In this document: positions 38,202-46,817 of the stretch, piece after piece
Layout of the letters: every line of letters begins with the position of its first letter
Numbering within the stretch: the stretch's first letter is position 1
From: Paractinoplanes abujensis
Lineage (GTDB): Bacteria > Actinomycetota > Actinomycetes > Mycobacteriales > Micromonosporaceae
Direction: 5' to 3'
Assembly (NCBI RefSeq): GCF_014204895.1
Contig: NZ_JACHMF010000001.1
Coordinates: 4,650,001 to 4,714,000 of the forward strand
DNA: 64,000 bases
Translations under genes and position numbers: made by a program
Notes under the pieces: generated by a model
What the model was told of the DNA's origin: nothing
The model's input: the letters and a program-made list of their open reading frames with translations, nothing else
The model's database searches: none

Positions 38202-38296
38202 AGCCACGGTTCTACGAGAGCCTCGCCGGCCTCCCGGAGCCCTCGGCGGCGGCCCGAGAGCACACGCTGGGGAACGGCCCGGGGCGTGCATCCAGA

Positions 38297-38445
38297 CCGT
38301 AGAAGCGAGCGTTACCGGCCGGGGCGGCGCTGGGTCCCCGCAGAGGCGAGCCTTACCGGCCAGGGCGGCGCTGGGCCCCGTAGAGGCGAGCCCTACCGGC
38401 CGGCCCGTAGAAATGAGCCTTACCGGGCGGGTGCGGCGCCCAGCC
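38297..38445. repeat. 40/41-bp intergenic tandem repeat, four copies
   Basis: Units beginning CCG(T/C)AGA at 38297, 38338, 38378 and 38405 share GCGAGC-C-TTACCGGCC and GGGCGGCGCTGGG blocks; the third unit is short. They fill most of the gene-free stretch 38202-38640 after the MetE-like gene. No open frame of quality was seen there. The rest of the stretch is GC-rich without features. Confidence 0.8.
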
Positions 38446-38640
38446 GCATCGAGCGGGGGTGGCGCTGCTCGGTCGAGTGCCGGCGCGACCGGGGTCGCGG
38501 CCGCGGCGGCTGCATCGCCGGCGATCCTGACCGTCCGGCGCTGCGGGAGCTCACCCGGACGCTGTCTGTGCCGGGCCGCGGCGAGCAGCCGCCGCCGGGG
38601 TCGCGGGGCTGTCGCGGACGGGACTCGTACGGGGAAATGG

Positions 38641-38682
38641 CGAAGCTCCTCCCCGCGGGACGGACCGCGAGGAGGAGCTTCG
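38641..38682 (-). terminator. Hairpin at the end of the sugar-uptake operon
   Basis: The 12-bp arms CGAAGCTCCTCC (38641-38652) and GGAGGAGCTTCG (38671-38682) are exact complements with an 18-base loop. They lie 14 bases after the stop of the last permease gene. On the minus strand the stem is followed by GCCATTTCC, a weak U-tract, so termination is likely but may be incomplete. Confidence 0.7.
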
Positions 38683-38696
38683 TCCGGAGGGAGGCT

Positions 38697-39602
38697 TTAC
38701 TTCACCGCGCCGGCGGTCAGGCCGGACTGGATCTGGCGCTGGAAGATGGCGTACACGACGATCATCGGCAGGATCGTCAGGACCAGGGCCGCGAACAGCG
38801 TCGACCATTCCGCCTGATAACCGGCCGACACGCTGATCTGGGCGATGCCCTGGGTCAGCAGCAGTTTCTGGTCGGCTCCGGGGCCGCTCATGATGACGAC
38901 GGGCAGCAGGTACTGATTCCACTGGCCGACGATGTTGAAGATCGTGATGCTGACCAGGCCGGAGCGCGCCATCGGCATCATGATCTGGAAGAACTTCCGT
39001 ACGTGGGAGGCGCCGTCGACGGTGGCGGCCTCCTCGATCTCGTACGGGAGGGATTTGAAGAACGCGGCGAGGAAGAAGATCGTGAAGGGCAGCGAGTACG
39101 CGATGTAGACCAGGATCAGGCCGGTGAACGACCCGAGCAGGCCGAGGCCCTTGAGGATGTAGAACAGGGGCGCCAGCGCCATGAACGTCGGGAACGCCAG
39201 GCCCGAGACGAACAGGTAGTAGATCGCGCGGTTGCCGGGGAACTTGTACCGGGCCAGCACGTACGCCGCCATCGCGCCGAACAGCATGGTGCCGGCGGTG
39301 CTGATGAGCACGACGAAGACGCTGTTGATGAAGTAGCGCCCGATGTGCGCGTCGCTCCACGCGTTGGCGTACGTGTCGAACGAGAACGAGTTGGGCAGCG
39401 CGAACGGCTTGCCCAGGAAGATCTCGGTGTTGCTCTTGAACGACGCGAGCAGCACCCACAGCAGCGGGCCGGCCGTGATGAGGGCCCAGGCGACCAGGGC
39501 GACGTGCGAGAGGCCGGTGGCGATCTTGAGGTCGCGCTTCTGGTCCGGCGCCTTACCCGCCGAGGCGGTGCGGGGGCCGGGGGTCTTGGTGATGGTGGTC
39601 AT
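38697..39602 (-). CDS. ngcG: N-acetylglucosamine/chitobiose-type ABC permease (MalG-like)
   Basis: A 301-residue permease with six helices and the MalG-type EAA loop (EIEEAATVDGASHVRKFFQIMMP), ending in LTAGAVK as is usual for this class. It follows the NgcF-like permease by 18 bases. With NgcE and NgcF it would import N-acetylglucosamine or chitobiose. The symbol rests mainly on the binding protein of the same operon. Confidence 0.85.
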   Translation of the reverse strand: MTTITKTPGPRTASAGKAPDQKRDLKIATGLSHVALVAWALITAGPLLWVLLASFKSNTEIFLGKPFALPNSFSFDTYANAWSDAHIGRYFINSVFVVLISTAGTMLFGAMAAYVLARYKFPGNRAIYYLFVSGLAFPTFMALAPLFYILKGLGLLGSFTGLILVYIAYSLPFTIFFLAAFFKSLPYEIEEAATVDGASHVRKFFQIMMPMARSGLVSITIFNIVGQWNQYLLPVVIMSGPGADQKLLLTQGIAQISVSAGYQAEWSTLFAALVLTILPMIVVYAIFQRQIQSGLTAGAVK

Positions 39603-39620
39603 CGTCTCGCCTCTCGCCGA

Positions 39621-40529
39621 TCAGGCTTCGACGGATTCGCGCCGCGTGGCCGAGAGGGTCACCCAGGCGAAGGTAAGGGTCAGGAAGAAGAGCACCACGC
39701 CGAGCGCGGATGCGTAACCGGCCTGCGAGAACTCGAAGGCGTTGCGATAGATCATGAGGCTGAGCACGGAGGTCGCGCCGTCGGGGCCGCCGCGGTCGAC
39801 GGTCATGATGTTGACCAGCGCGAACGCGTCGAAGGCGGCGATGCCGAGGTAGACCCAGGCCACCTGGACGGTGTTCCAGAGCAGCGGGATCGTGATCCGG
39901 AAGAACAGGGTGACCCGGCTGGCGCCGTCGATCGCCGCCGCCTCGTACACCTCGGTCGGGATGTTGCCCATGCCGGCCGAGAACAGCACGACGTAGAACC
40001 CGACCGCCTGCCAGACCAGCACGACCAGGATGCAGCCCATCGCGTAGCGCTCGTCGGCCAGGAACAGCCACGGCTGCCACGACTCGGGGAACAGGCCGTT
40101 GAGCATGCCGCTCTTGTCCGGCCCGAACACCCGGCCGAAGATCACGGCCACGATGGCCAGGGCCAGCAGCTGCGGGAAGAAGAAGATGACCCGGTAGACC
40201 TTGGAACCCCAGACGCCCCGGGTCACGCCGCCCTTGTGCCCGCCGCCCACGTTGAGCAGGAACGCGAAGACCAGGGCGAGGACCACGGTGATGATCGGCA
40301 GGAAGATCAGCAGGAACACGTTGTGCTTGATCGACTGCCAGAACGTCGTGTCGTCGAACATCTTGCGGAAGTTGCCCAGGCCGACGAAGTTCTCGACCGG
40401 CCCGAGCCCCGACCACTCGTAGACCGACAGGTAGAAGGCCTGGATGTACGCCCAGACCACGAATGTCACGTAGATCGCCACCGGCACGACAAGGAAACCG
40501 ATGATGAAGGGATACTTGCCGTGCCGCAT
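39621..40529 (-). CDS. ngcF: N-acetylglucosamine/chitobiose-type ABC permease (MalF-like)
   Basis: A 302-residue six-helix permease with the EAA loop EVYEAAAIDGASRVTLFFRITIP. It starts 35 bases after the binding-protein gene. It forms the channel with the MalG-like partner. No ATPase gene is present in the operon, so the energy subunit must come from elsewhere, as with MsiK in Streptomyces. Confidence 0.86.
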   Translation of the reverse strand: MRHGKYPFIIGFLVVPVAIYVTFVVWAYIQAFYLSVYEWSGLGPVENFVGLGNFRKMFDDTTFWQSIKHNVFLLIFLPIITVVLALVFAFLLNVGGGHKGGVTRGVWGSKVYRVIFFFPQLLALAIVAVIFGRVFGPDKSGMLNGLFPESWQPWLFLADERYAMGCILVVLVWQAVGFYVVLFSAGMGNIPTEVYEAAAIDGASRVTLFFRITIPLLWNTVQVAWVYLGIAAFDAFALVNIMTVDRGGPDGATSVLSLMIYRNAFEFSQAGYASALGVVLFFLTLTFAWVTLSATRRESVEA

Positions 40530-40564
40530 GGCGCTTACCGTCCTACCCTTTTGTTGCTAGTTGA

Positions 40565-42001
40565 TCAGCTGCGCGTGAACTTGGTGACGGAGGAGTCCTT
40601 GGCCACGGCCTGGGACGCCTTCTCCATGCGCTCACAGAACTTGGCCGCGTCGTAGTCCTTGAACATCAGGTCGTTGGCGGCCGCGCGGGACTCGTCGTCC
40701 AGCTTCTTGTACCAGGTGTCGAACAGGTAACCCATGAAGACGTCCTTGCCGGCCTTCGTGACAGCGTCGTTGGCGCTGGTCAGTCCGGGCGAGATGGTGA
40801 CGCCGTCGGAAGCACCCGCCACCACCGTAAGCGACTTCGTGAGCTTCGTGAACTCCAGCGCCGCCTCCTTGGAGAGCATCGTGCGCAGGTACTCCTTGCC
40901 GCCCTGGGGGTTCTTGCCCTTGGCGGCGGCGAAGTAGATCTCGCCGGCGGCGGCGTTGATCGCCGTGGCCGGGAGCTTGTCCGACGCGGTGACGCTCGGG
41001 TACGGCGCGATCGCGTACTCGAAGCCGGAGGGGGTGTCCTTGGCCTGCTCGTTCTCGAGCCAGGAGCCGCACGGGTAGAAGGCGACCTTGTCCTGGTTCT
41101 GCTGGAGCTGGACCTCGGTGTGCCGCAGGCCGAGGAACGTCTTGTTGATGTAGTTCTTGCCGATCCCGGCCCACGCCTCGGCCGCCTGCTTGACGGCGTC
41201 GTTGGTCCAGGCGCCTTCCTTCAGGTTGTCGATGTCCTTGAGGACCTGCTCGGTGCCGATCTTGCCGGCGCTGGTGAGCAGGGCACGGACCATGTAGTAG
41301 GACGCGTTGGCGCCCGCGAAGCCGAACGGCGTGATGCCCGCGGCCTTGATCTTGTCGCACAGCGCGGTGAACTCGGCCCAGGTGGTCGGCGGGGTCCAGT
41401 TGTTCTTCTTGAACAGGGCCGCGTTGTACCAGAGACCGAAGACCGTGTACGAGTAGTTGACCGCGAACGGCTTGCCGTCGTAGCTGCCCTGCTCGACTGC
41501 GCCCGGCACCAGGGTGTCGGCCACGGTCTTGCCCGCGATGTCGAGCGACGGCGCGGCGAACAGGTCGGTCAGGTCGGCCGCCTGGCCCGCCTTCACGATG
41601 GCGCCGAAGTCCATCAGCTTCGAGCCCGAGTTGTTGATCATGTCCGGCGGGTTGCCGGCGTTGATGCGAGGCTGGATCTGGGTGGAGATCTCCTCGGTCT
41701 GCGAGTACGTGACCTTGGCCTCGGGCCACTTCTTGTTGAACAGCGGCGTGTCGACGTCGGTCGCGTACTTGGTGCCCAGACCGCCGTTGAAGATCACGAT
41801 CTCGACGCCGGCCTTGGGGTCGATGCCGAGCGGGTTGTCCGCCGACTTCGTCCCGGTGGCCTGGTCCTGGGTGCCCTCGTCGGAGCTGCCGACACACGCG
41901 CTGAGCATGCTCACGGCGGGGGTGGCCAGCAGACCGACGGCGGCCGCACGACGCAGCAGCGTACGGCGGTCCAACTCGGGCTTGGTGAATATGTCGGTCA
42001 C
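40565..42001 (-). CDS. ngcE: Chitooligosaccharide-binding lipoprotein, NgcE type
   Basis: A 478-residue binding protein. The N-terminus has twin arginines (DRRTLLRRAAAVG) and a lipobox LSAC with Cys36, so export by the Tat route followed by lipidation is possible. The mature start NPLGIDPKAGVEIVIFNGGLGTKYA, with IQPRINAGNPPDMINNSG and NYSYTVFGLWYNAALFKKNNW, matches NgcE proteins that bind N-acetylglucosamine and chitobiose. GTG at 42001 has GAGGAG nearby. It lies 47 bases after another sugar permease gene and may belong to the same long operon. Confidence 0.85.
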   Translation of the reverse strand: MTDIFTKPELDRRTLLRRAAAVGLLATPAVSMLSACVGSSDEGTQDQATGTKSADNPLGIDPKAGVEIVIFNGGLGTKYATDVDTPLFNKKWPEAKVTYSQTEEISTQIQPRINAGNPPDMINNSGSKLMDFGAIVKAGQAADLTDLFAAPSLDIAGKTVADTLVPGAVEQGSYDGKPFAVNYSYTVFGLWYNAALFKKNNWTPPTTWAEFTALCDKIKAAGITPFGFAGANASYYMVRALLTSAGKIGTEQVLKDIDNLKEGAWTNDAVKQAAEAWAGIGKNYINKTFLGLRHTEVQLQQNQDKVAFYPCGSWLENEQAKDTPSGFEYAIAPYPSVTASDKLPATAINAAAGEIYFAAAKGKNPQGGKEYLRTMLSKEAALEFTKLTKSLTVVAGASDGVTISPGLTSANDAVTKAGKDVFMGYLFDTWYKKLDDESRAAANDLMFKDYDAAKFCERMEKASQAVAKDSSVTKFTRS

Positions 42002-42048
42002 AGCATCTCCTCAGTGCTTTGCTGTTTGTTACTGGTGTTGAATCCGAA

Positions 42049-42975
42049 TCATCCCTTGACAGCGCCGGCCGTGAGGCCGGTTGCGATGTTGCGCTGGATG
42101 ATCAGGAAGAAGACCACCACCGGGATCGAGGTGATGATCGCACCGGCCATGAGGGGCCCCCAGGCGGTACCGCGCGTTGTCTGGTTCTGGAGCAGCCAGG
42201 CCATCAGGTTCTGCTTATCCGGGCTGTTCAGCGTGTTGATGATGATGAACTCGTTCCAGGCCTGGATGAAGCCGTAGACGCTCGTGGCGACCAGGCCGGG
42301 GCCGGTCAGCGGCAGGATGATGCGCCAGAACACCTGGGCGCGGGTGCAGCCGTCGATCATCGCGGCCTCGTCGAGCTCCCGGGGGATGCCCGAGATGAAG
42401 CCGCGAAGCGTCCAGACGGTGTAGGGCAGGATCAGCACGAGGTAGGTGATGCTCACACCGATCAAACTGTCGGTCAAGTTGAGCGTCGTGAAACCAAGGT
42501 TGACGTTCTGCAGCATCAGGAACAGCGGGATGAGCAGGGCCAGGAACGGGACCAGCTGCACCACCAGGACGACCAGGATGATCGCCTTGCGGCCGTAGAA
42601 CGAGAACCGCGCGATCGCCAGCGCACCGAGGAAGCCCACGACCAGGGCGCCGGCCACCGCGAAGAGGGTGATGACGACGCCGTTGAGCATGTCCTGGAGG
42701 AACAGCGGGGCCTTGAACGCCGAGATGAAGTTGTCGAACGTCGGGTTGGACGGCCAGAAGCCCGGTTCCAGCGCCAGCACCTCGTCGGCCGGCTTGAACG
42801 CGGTGTTCAGCACCCAGTAGACCGGGAACAGCATGAGCACCGAGAACACGACGCCGGCCGTGTTGGCCAGGACGGTGCCGGTCCGGCTGCGCCCGACCGT
42901 GATGACGCCGTCGTCGGCCTTGGCCTTGCGGCGGCGCTTGAGCGGCGCGGCGGGTGTCACTGCGGGGGCGACCAT
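42049..42975 (-). CDS. Sugar ABC permease (MalG/DasC-like)
   Basis: A 308-residue permease with six helices, an Arg/Lys-rich N-terminal tail and EAA loop ELDEAAMIDGCTRAQVFWRIILP. The ATG overlaps the stop of the upstream permease by one base (TGATG). It is the third part of the DasABC-like importer and ends in GLTAGAVKG like other MalG subunits. The frame stays open upstream, but coding similarity begins at this ATG. Confidence 0.9.
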   Translation of the reverse strand: MVAPAVTPAAPLKRRRKAKADDGVITVGRSRTGTVLANTAGVVFSVLMLFPVYWVLNTAFKPADEVLALEPGFWPSNPTFDNFISAFKAPLFLQDMLNGVVITLFAVAGALVVGFLGALAIARFSFYGRKAIILVVLVVQLVPFLALLIPLFLMLQNVNLGFTTLNLTDSLIGVSITYLVLILPYTVWTLRGFISGIPRELDEAAMIDGCTRAQVFWRIILPLTGPGLVATSVYGFIQAWNEFIIINTLNSPDKQNLMAWLLQNQTTRGTAWGPLMAGAIITSIPVVVFFLIIQRNIATGLTAGAVKG

Positions 42976-43964
42976 CAGTCCACCTCTCCGATCCGGAACA
43001 TCTGACGGATATAGAAGATCATCACGCCGAGCATGAGCAGCACCGTGATCACCGCGATGGCCGAGCCCAGGCTGTACCGGGCCTGACCGAAGGCCTGCGT
43101 GTACGAGTAGGTGGCCAGCGTCTGGAACTGCGGCTCCGGGTGGCCGTCGCGCAGCACCCAGGCCTGCGTGAACAGGCCGAAGTTCCAGATCACCGAGAGC
43201 GTCGTGACGATCATGAGCAGCGGCTTCAGGATCGGCAGCACGATGTTGCGCAGCGACTGCCAGGGGGTGGCGCCGTCCACGGTGGCCGCCTCGAGCAGTT
43301 CCTTGGGCACCTGGGTCAGGCCGGCGTTGAGCGTGATGGCCAGGAACGGGATGCCCGCCCAGACCACCAGCGTGGTGATGACGCTCCAGCCCTGCCACGG
43401 GTTCACGAACCAGCTGTGGTTCTGGTAGTCCACGCCGGGCAACTTGTCGATCAGGTAGTTCACGACGCCGAAGTCGGAGTCGGTCATCCACCGGAAGATC
43501 TGGGCCGCGACGAGCTGGGGCAGCGCCCACACGAACATCATCGCGACGACCATGAACAGCCGGACGCCGCGGGCGACGCGGCGCATCAGCAACGCGATGC
43601 CGAGCCCGGCGACCACCGAGATCAGGACGGAGACCGCGGTGAAGGCGACCGTACGGCCGACCACCGCCCAGAAGACCTCGTCGGTGAGCGCCCGGGTGTA
43701 CTGGTCGAAGCCGACCCACGGGGGCGTGCGCCCGCTGATCAGCTCACGCAGGCGCATGTTCTGGAAGGACAGGACGAGCATCCGGACCAGCGGGTAGCCC
43801 AGCAGGGCGGCGATGAAGACGAGTGCGGGCAGGGCCAGCAGCCACGGGACCACGCTGCTGTTGCGCTTACGGCGCCGCGGGGCGACGTGGCCGGGGACCC
43901 GGTTCTGCTGCGGCCCGCCGGGGTCGCGGGGCCGTCGGGTCGCCGGGGAGTCGACGACGGACAT
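42975..43964 (-). CDS. Sugar ABC permease (MalF/DasB-like)
   Basis: A 329-residue permease with a basic N-terminal tail, six helices and EAA loop ELLEAATVDGATPWQSLRNIVLP. It is separated from the binding-protein gene by 70 bases that contain a strong GC hairpin. Together with the next permease it forms the channel for the DasA-like binding protein. Confidence 0.9.
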   Translation of the reverse strand: MSVVDSPATRRPRDPGGPQQNRVPGHVAPRRRKRNSSVVPWLLALPALVFIAALLGYPLVRMLVLSFQNMRLRELISGRTPPWVGFDQYTRALTDEVFWAVVGRTVAFTAVSVLISVVAGLGIALLMRRVARGVRLFMVVAMMFVWALPQLVAAQIFRWMTDSDFGVVNYLIDKLPGVDYQNHSWFVNPWQGWSVITTLVVWAGIPFLAITLNAGLTQVPKELLEAATVDGATPWQSLRNIVLPILKPLLMIVTTLSVIWNFGLFTQAWVLRDGHPEPQFQTLATYSYTQAFGQARYSLGSAIAVITVLLMLGVMIFYIRQMFRIGEVD

Positions 43965-43982
43965 CGGCGTTTCCCTCTCTAA

Positions 43983-44007
43983 GGGGGCGGGCGGGCTGCC
44001 CGCCCCC
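43983..44007 (-). terminator. Intercistronic hairpin after the sugar-binding-protein gene
   Basis: The arms GGGGGCGGGC (43983-43992) and GCCCGCCCCC (43998-44007) form a 10-bp stem with a five-base loop, between the binding-protein gene and its permeases. Such hairpins commonly stabilise the abundant binding-protein message and allow partial termination, keeping permease levels lower. There is no T-run on the minus strand beyond a CTT. Confidence 0.65.
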
Positions 44008-44034
44008 TCGCGGAGGCGGGCAGTCCGGCGGATG

Positions 44035-45348
44035 TCAGCTCTCGTTGAGCGTCGTGTTGATCTGGTCGTCGGCCCACTTGGCGCCGTCGGCCACCGACTT
44101 CTTGCCGGTCAGGATGTCGGTCAGCATGGTCTGCAGCACCGCACCCTTCTCGACGTCGGCCCACTTCTCGGCGTTCGGCGGGAACCAGCTGTTCTTAGCG
44201 GCGAGCGCGGACGGCGCGATCTTCGGGTTGTCCGCGGCCGCCTTGTCCAGCAGCGCGGTCGCGTTCGGCAGCGCGTTGGCCTTGACCAGGCCGGCCATCG
44301 AGGTGCTGTCGGTGAAGGCCTTGATCCACTGCGCGGCCAGCTCCTTCTGCTGGCTCTTCTCGGTGATGCCGAGGTTCGAGCCACCCAGGAACGACGGGAT
44401 CTCGGGCATCGGCGCGGCGGCCAGCTTGCCCTTGACCTTGGTCGGGACGAGCGGGGAGTCCGGGTTGTTGGGGTCCTTCTTGGTCTCCTCGGCCGAGCCC
44501 TGCTCCCACGCGTTGCCGTAGAACATCGCGGCGGTGCCCTGAGCGAACGTGTTGGCCTGGTCGTTCTCGTTCTTGGTGGGGTCGGCCTTCGAGTACTTCT
44601 TGACCACGTCGACCCAGCGCTGCAGGCCCTCGATCGACTGCGGCTGCGAGAGCTGGCCGACCCACTTGTCGCCGTCCTGCTTGGCGATGTCGCCGCCGGT
44701 CGACTTGACCCAGCTCATCGCCGCGTACCAGTACTGGCCGGGCATGTAGAAGGCGCCGAACTTGCTGTTGGCCTTCTCCGACGCCTGCACCTTCTCGGCG
44801 GTGGCCAGGAACTCGTCGTACGTCTTGGGCGCCTCGGCGCCGACCTTCTTGAGCAGGTCGGTGCGGTAGATCAGCACGCGGGCACCGGCGTAGTAGGGCA
44901 CGCAGTAGGTCTTGCCCTCGAAGTCACAGGCGCCCTTGAGGCCCTGCAGCCAGGAGCCCGAGTTCTCGTAGTCGGCCGGGTTGACCGCACCGAACGCGCC
45001 GCTGAAGACGTACTTGGGGAACTCGGTGTTGCCCAGCTCGACCACGTCCGGCACGTCGGTGCCGGCCAGGGTGGCGTCCAGCTTGGTCAGGTGGTTGGCC
45101 CACTGCTGGTACTCCACGTTGACCTGGGCGCCGGTGGCCGCGGTGAACCGCTTGCTGGCGTCGTCGACCACGCCCTTCCAGGCGGTCTGCGCGTCGACCA
45201 TCAGCCAGACCTTGAGGGTCTTGCCGGTGCCGTCGACCTTGCCGGAAGCCGACGTGGTGGGGGCGTCTTCGTCGCTGTTGGAGCCGCAGGCCGCGGCGCC
45301 GAGCAGTGTCGCCGCGATGGCCGCGGCGGCGGCGATCTTGCGCTTCAC
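44035..45348 (-). CDS. Sugar-binding lipoprotein, DasA-like
   Basis: A 437-residue lipoprotein with a short signal (KRKIAAAAAIAATLLG) and lipobox Cys21. The mature protein is a type I sugar-binding fold (LKVWLMVDAQTAWKGVVDDASKRF; DVPDVVELGNTEFPKYVFSGAF). It resembles DasA and other N,N'-diacetylchitobiose or disaccharide binders of actinobacteria. The GTG start has GGAGGAA just upstream, and TATAAA at 45367-45372 (minus strand) could be its own -10 box. The exact sugar is not certain. Confidence 0.88.
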   Translation of the reverse strand: MKRKIAAAAAIAATLLGAAACGSNSDEDAPTTSASGKVDGTGKTLKVWLMVDAQTAWKGVVDDASKRFTAATGAQVNVEYQQWANHLTKLDATLAGTDVPDVVELGNTEFPKYVFSGAFGAVNPADYENSGSWLQGLKGACDFEGKTYCVPYYAGARVLIYRTDLLKKVGAEAPKTYDEFLATAEKVQASEKANSKFGAFYMPGQYWYAAMSWVKSTGGDIAKQDGDKWVGQLSQPQSIEGLQRWVDVVKKYSKADPTKNENDQANTFAQGTAAMFYGNAWEQGSAEETKKDPNNPDSPLVPTKVKGKLAAAPMPEIPSFLGGSNLGITEKSQQKELAAQWIKAFTDSTSMAGLVKANALPNATALLDKAAADNPKIAPSALAAKNSWFPPNAEKWADVEKGAVLQTMLTDILTGKKSVADGAKWADDQINTTLNES

Positions 45349-45389
45349 GCTTTCCTCCAGGGGAGTTTTATATCGGGGATGATGCGATT

Positions 45390-46364
45390 TCAGGTGGTGC
45401 TGCCGTCCTTGGCCGCTTTGTGACCGTGTACGGCCTGGGCGGTGCGCTGGAACGCAGCGTGCGAACGTTCGTGGGTCCGCTGCGCTACGGCGACGTAGAG
45501 AAGGTCGAGGACGACCAGTTGCGGGTGCCGGGCGCTGAGCGCGTCCGGCCTGAAGGTGGTCGCTTGGGTGGCGGTGACCAGGGTGATGTCGGCCAGCTCG
45601 GCCAGCGGCGAGCGCGGGAAGCTGGTCAGGGCGATGGTGGTGGCGCCCCGGCTGCTCGCCTCGGCGAGCAGTTCGATCGTCTCGCCGGTCTCCCCGCTGT
45701 GCGAGATCCCGAGGGCGACGTCGCCCGGGCGCGAGAGCGCGGCGCTGGCCAGGCCGTTGTGCACGTCGGTCCAGGCCCAGGCCGGCACCCCGATGCGGTG
45801 CAGGCTGAACTGCATCTCCTCGCCGACCAGCGCGGAACCGCTAGCGCCGAAGATGTTGACCCGCGGCGCGGCGGCGATCGCCACCGCCGCCCGCTCCACC
45901 TCGGCCAGGTCGAGCAGCTCGGCCGTGTCGTGCATGGCCCGCGTGTCGGCCGCCATGATCTGCCCCAGCACCCGTTCGAGGGGGTCGCTCGGCTGGATCT
46001 CGCGGCCGATGTCGACGGTCCAACCGGCGGAACGAGCCCGTCCGGTCTCCGCCGCGATGCCGAGCCGCAGATCCGCGTACCCGTCGAAGCCCAGCGCCCG
46101 GCAGAACCGGGTGACTGTCGCCGGCGAGGTGCCGCTGCGCTCGGCGAGCTCGACGATGGTGGCCCGCGAGGCGGCGGCCGGATCGGTCAGCACCTGCTCG
46201 GCCACGCGCCGCAGCGCCCCCGTGAACTCGGGGAGCAGCGAGCGTACGCGGACGAGAACTCCCTGCTGGTTGACGGCGTGCAGGTCCATGGTGGCCTGGG
46301 TGCCGCGAACCATGGAATCGACGACCGCGGTCGCCGCGGCGCCGTCCATCTCCGGCTCGCTCAT
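45390..46364 (-). CDS. RpiR/MurR-family regulator with SIS sugar-phosphate domain
   Basis: A 324-residue regulator: helix-turn-helix domain of the RpiR type (about 35-110, SGTSPATVTRFCRALGFDGYADLR) and a SIS domain that binds phosphosugars (about 160-290, VNIFGASGSALVGEEM and ISHSGETGETIELL). It is the first gene of the leftward sugar-uptake run and probably controls it in response to an intracellular sugar phosphate such as an amino-sugar phosphate. Whether it activates or represses cannot be told. Confidence 0.92.
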   Translation of the reverse strand: MSEPEMDGAAATAVVDSMVRGTQATMDLHAVNQQGVLVRVRSLLPEFTGALRRVAEQVLTDPAAASRATIVELAERSGTSPATVTRFCRALGFDGYADLRLGIAAETGRARSAGWTVDIGREIQPSDPLERVLGQIMAADTRAMHDTAELLDLAEVERAAVAIAAAPRVNIFGASGSALVGEEMQFSLHRIGVPAWAWTDVHNGLASAALSRPGDVALGISHSGETGETIELLAEASSRGATTIALTSFPRSPLAELADITLVTATQATTFRPDALSARHPQLVVLDLLYVAVAQRTHERSHAAFQRTAQAVHGHKAAKDGSTT

Positions 46365-46388
46365 GGGCCACCCTTTCAGGAAGGAGTG

Positions 46389-46405
46389 TTTACTGTCGCG
46401 GTAAA
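46389..46405. promoter_or_regulatory. Candidate operator upstream of the RpiR gene
   Basis: The inverted repeat TTTAC-N7-GTAAA (46389-46393 and 46401-46405) lies 25 bases upstream of the regulator start in an AT-richer patch. RpiR proteins usually bind short palindromes near their own promoter. The arms are only five bases, so this is a suggestion. Confidence 0.4.
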
Positions 46406-46817
46406 AGTTCTTACTAACCGCCCCTCCATGTCAAGGAGTTGGGTGAAGTTTTCAAACCGTTACCTGACCTGCGCCGATGAACGCGTGTTACGCCGCCACC
46501 ACTTGACAGCCATCAATCCGGAAATGTTCTTTACGACGTGACCGCCATCACGTGAGGTGGTTTGTCCGTGTTTCGCATGGCACTTTCGGGCATGCCGAGC
46601 CGCCCGATCGACCTGGTCGACCCGGCCCGAAGGAATGAACTGCTGGCGGCCGTGAAACGCAGTTTTTACCGCCGAAACAAGATCAAAAAGTTTTCCCGTA
46701 CGTCCCGGGACCTTTCCCGGGCGCACCGGAGGCCAGGTCAGGCGGTCGCCCATCCCGTGGGGCACCAGGGGTGGCGCGGCTCAGGCGGGCACACTCCCCG
46801 CGGGCACCGGATGCGCC
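46406..46817. other. Gene-free stretch between the RpiR gene and murD2
   Basis: About 410 bases, AT-richer than average near 46406-46560, consistent with upstream promoter sequence for the RpiR gene. A rightward frame (46562-46846) exists, but it becomes Arg/His/Gly-rich nonsense and runs into the end of murD2. No strong terminator hairpin was seen after the murD2 stop. Confidence 0.4.

Noticed and set aside
42002..42048. DasR-type operator before ngcE (ACTGGT half site)
   Set aside because: Only one six-base half matches; the second half of the known palindrome is absent.
44035..45348. Firm naming of the second sugar-binding gene as dasA
   Set aside because: Similarity and context favour chitobiose or a related sugar, but no residue-level evidence separates it from other disaccharide binders, so the symbol was left empty.
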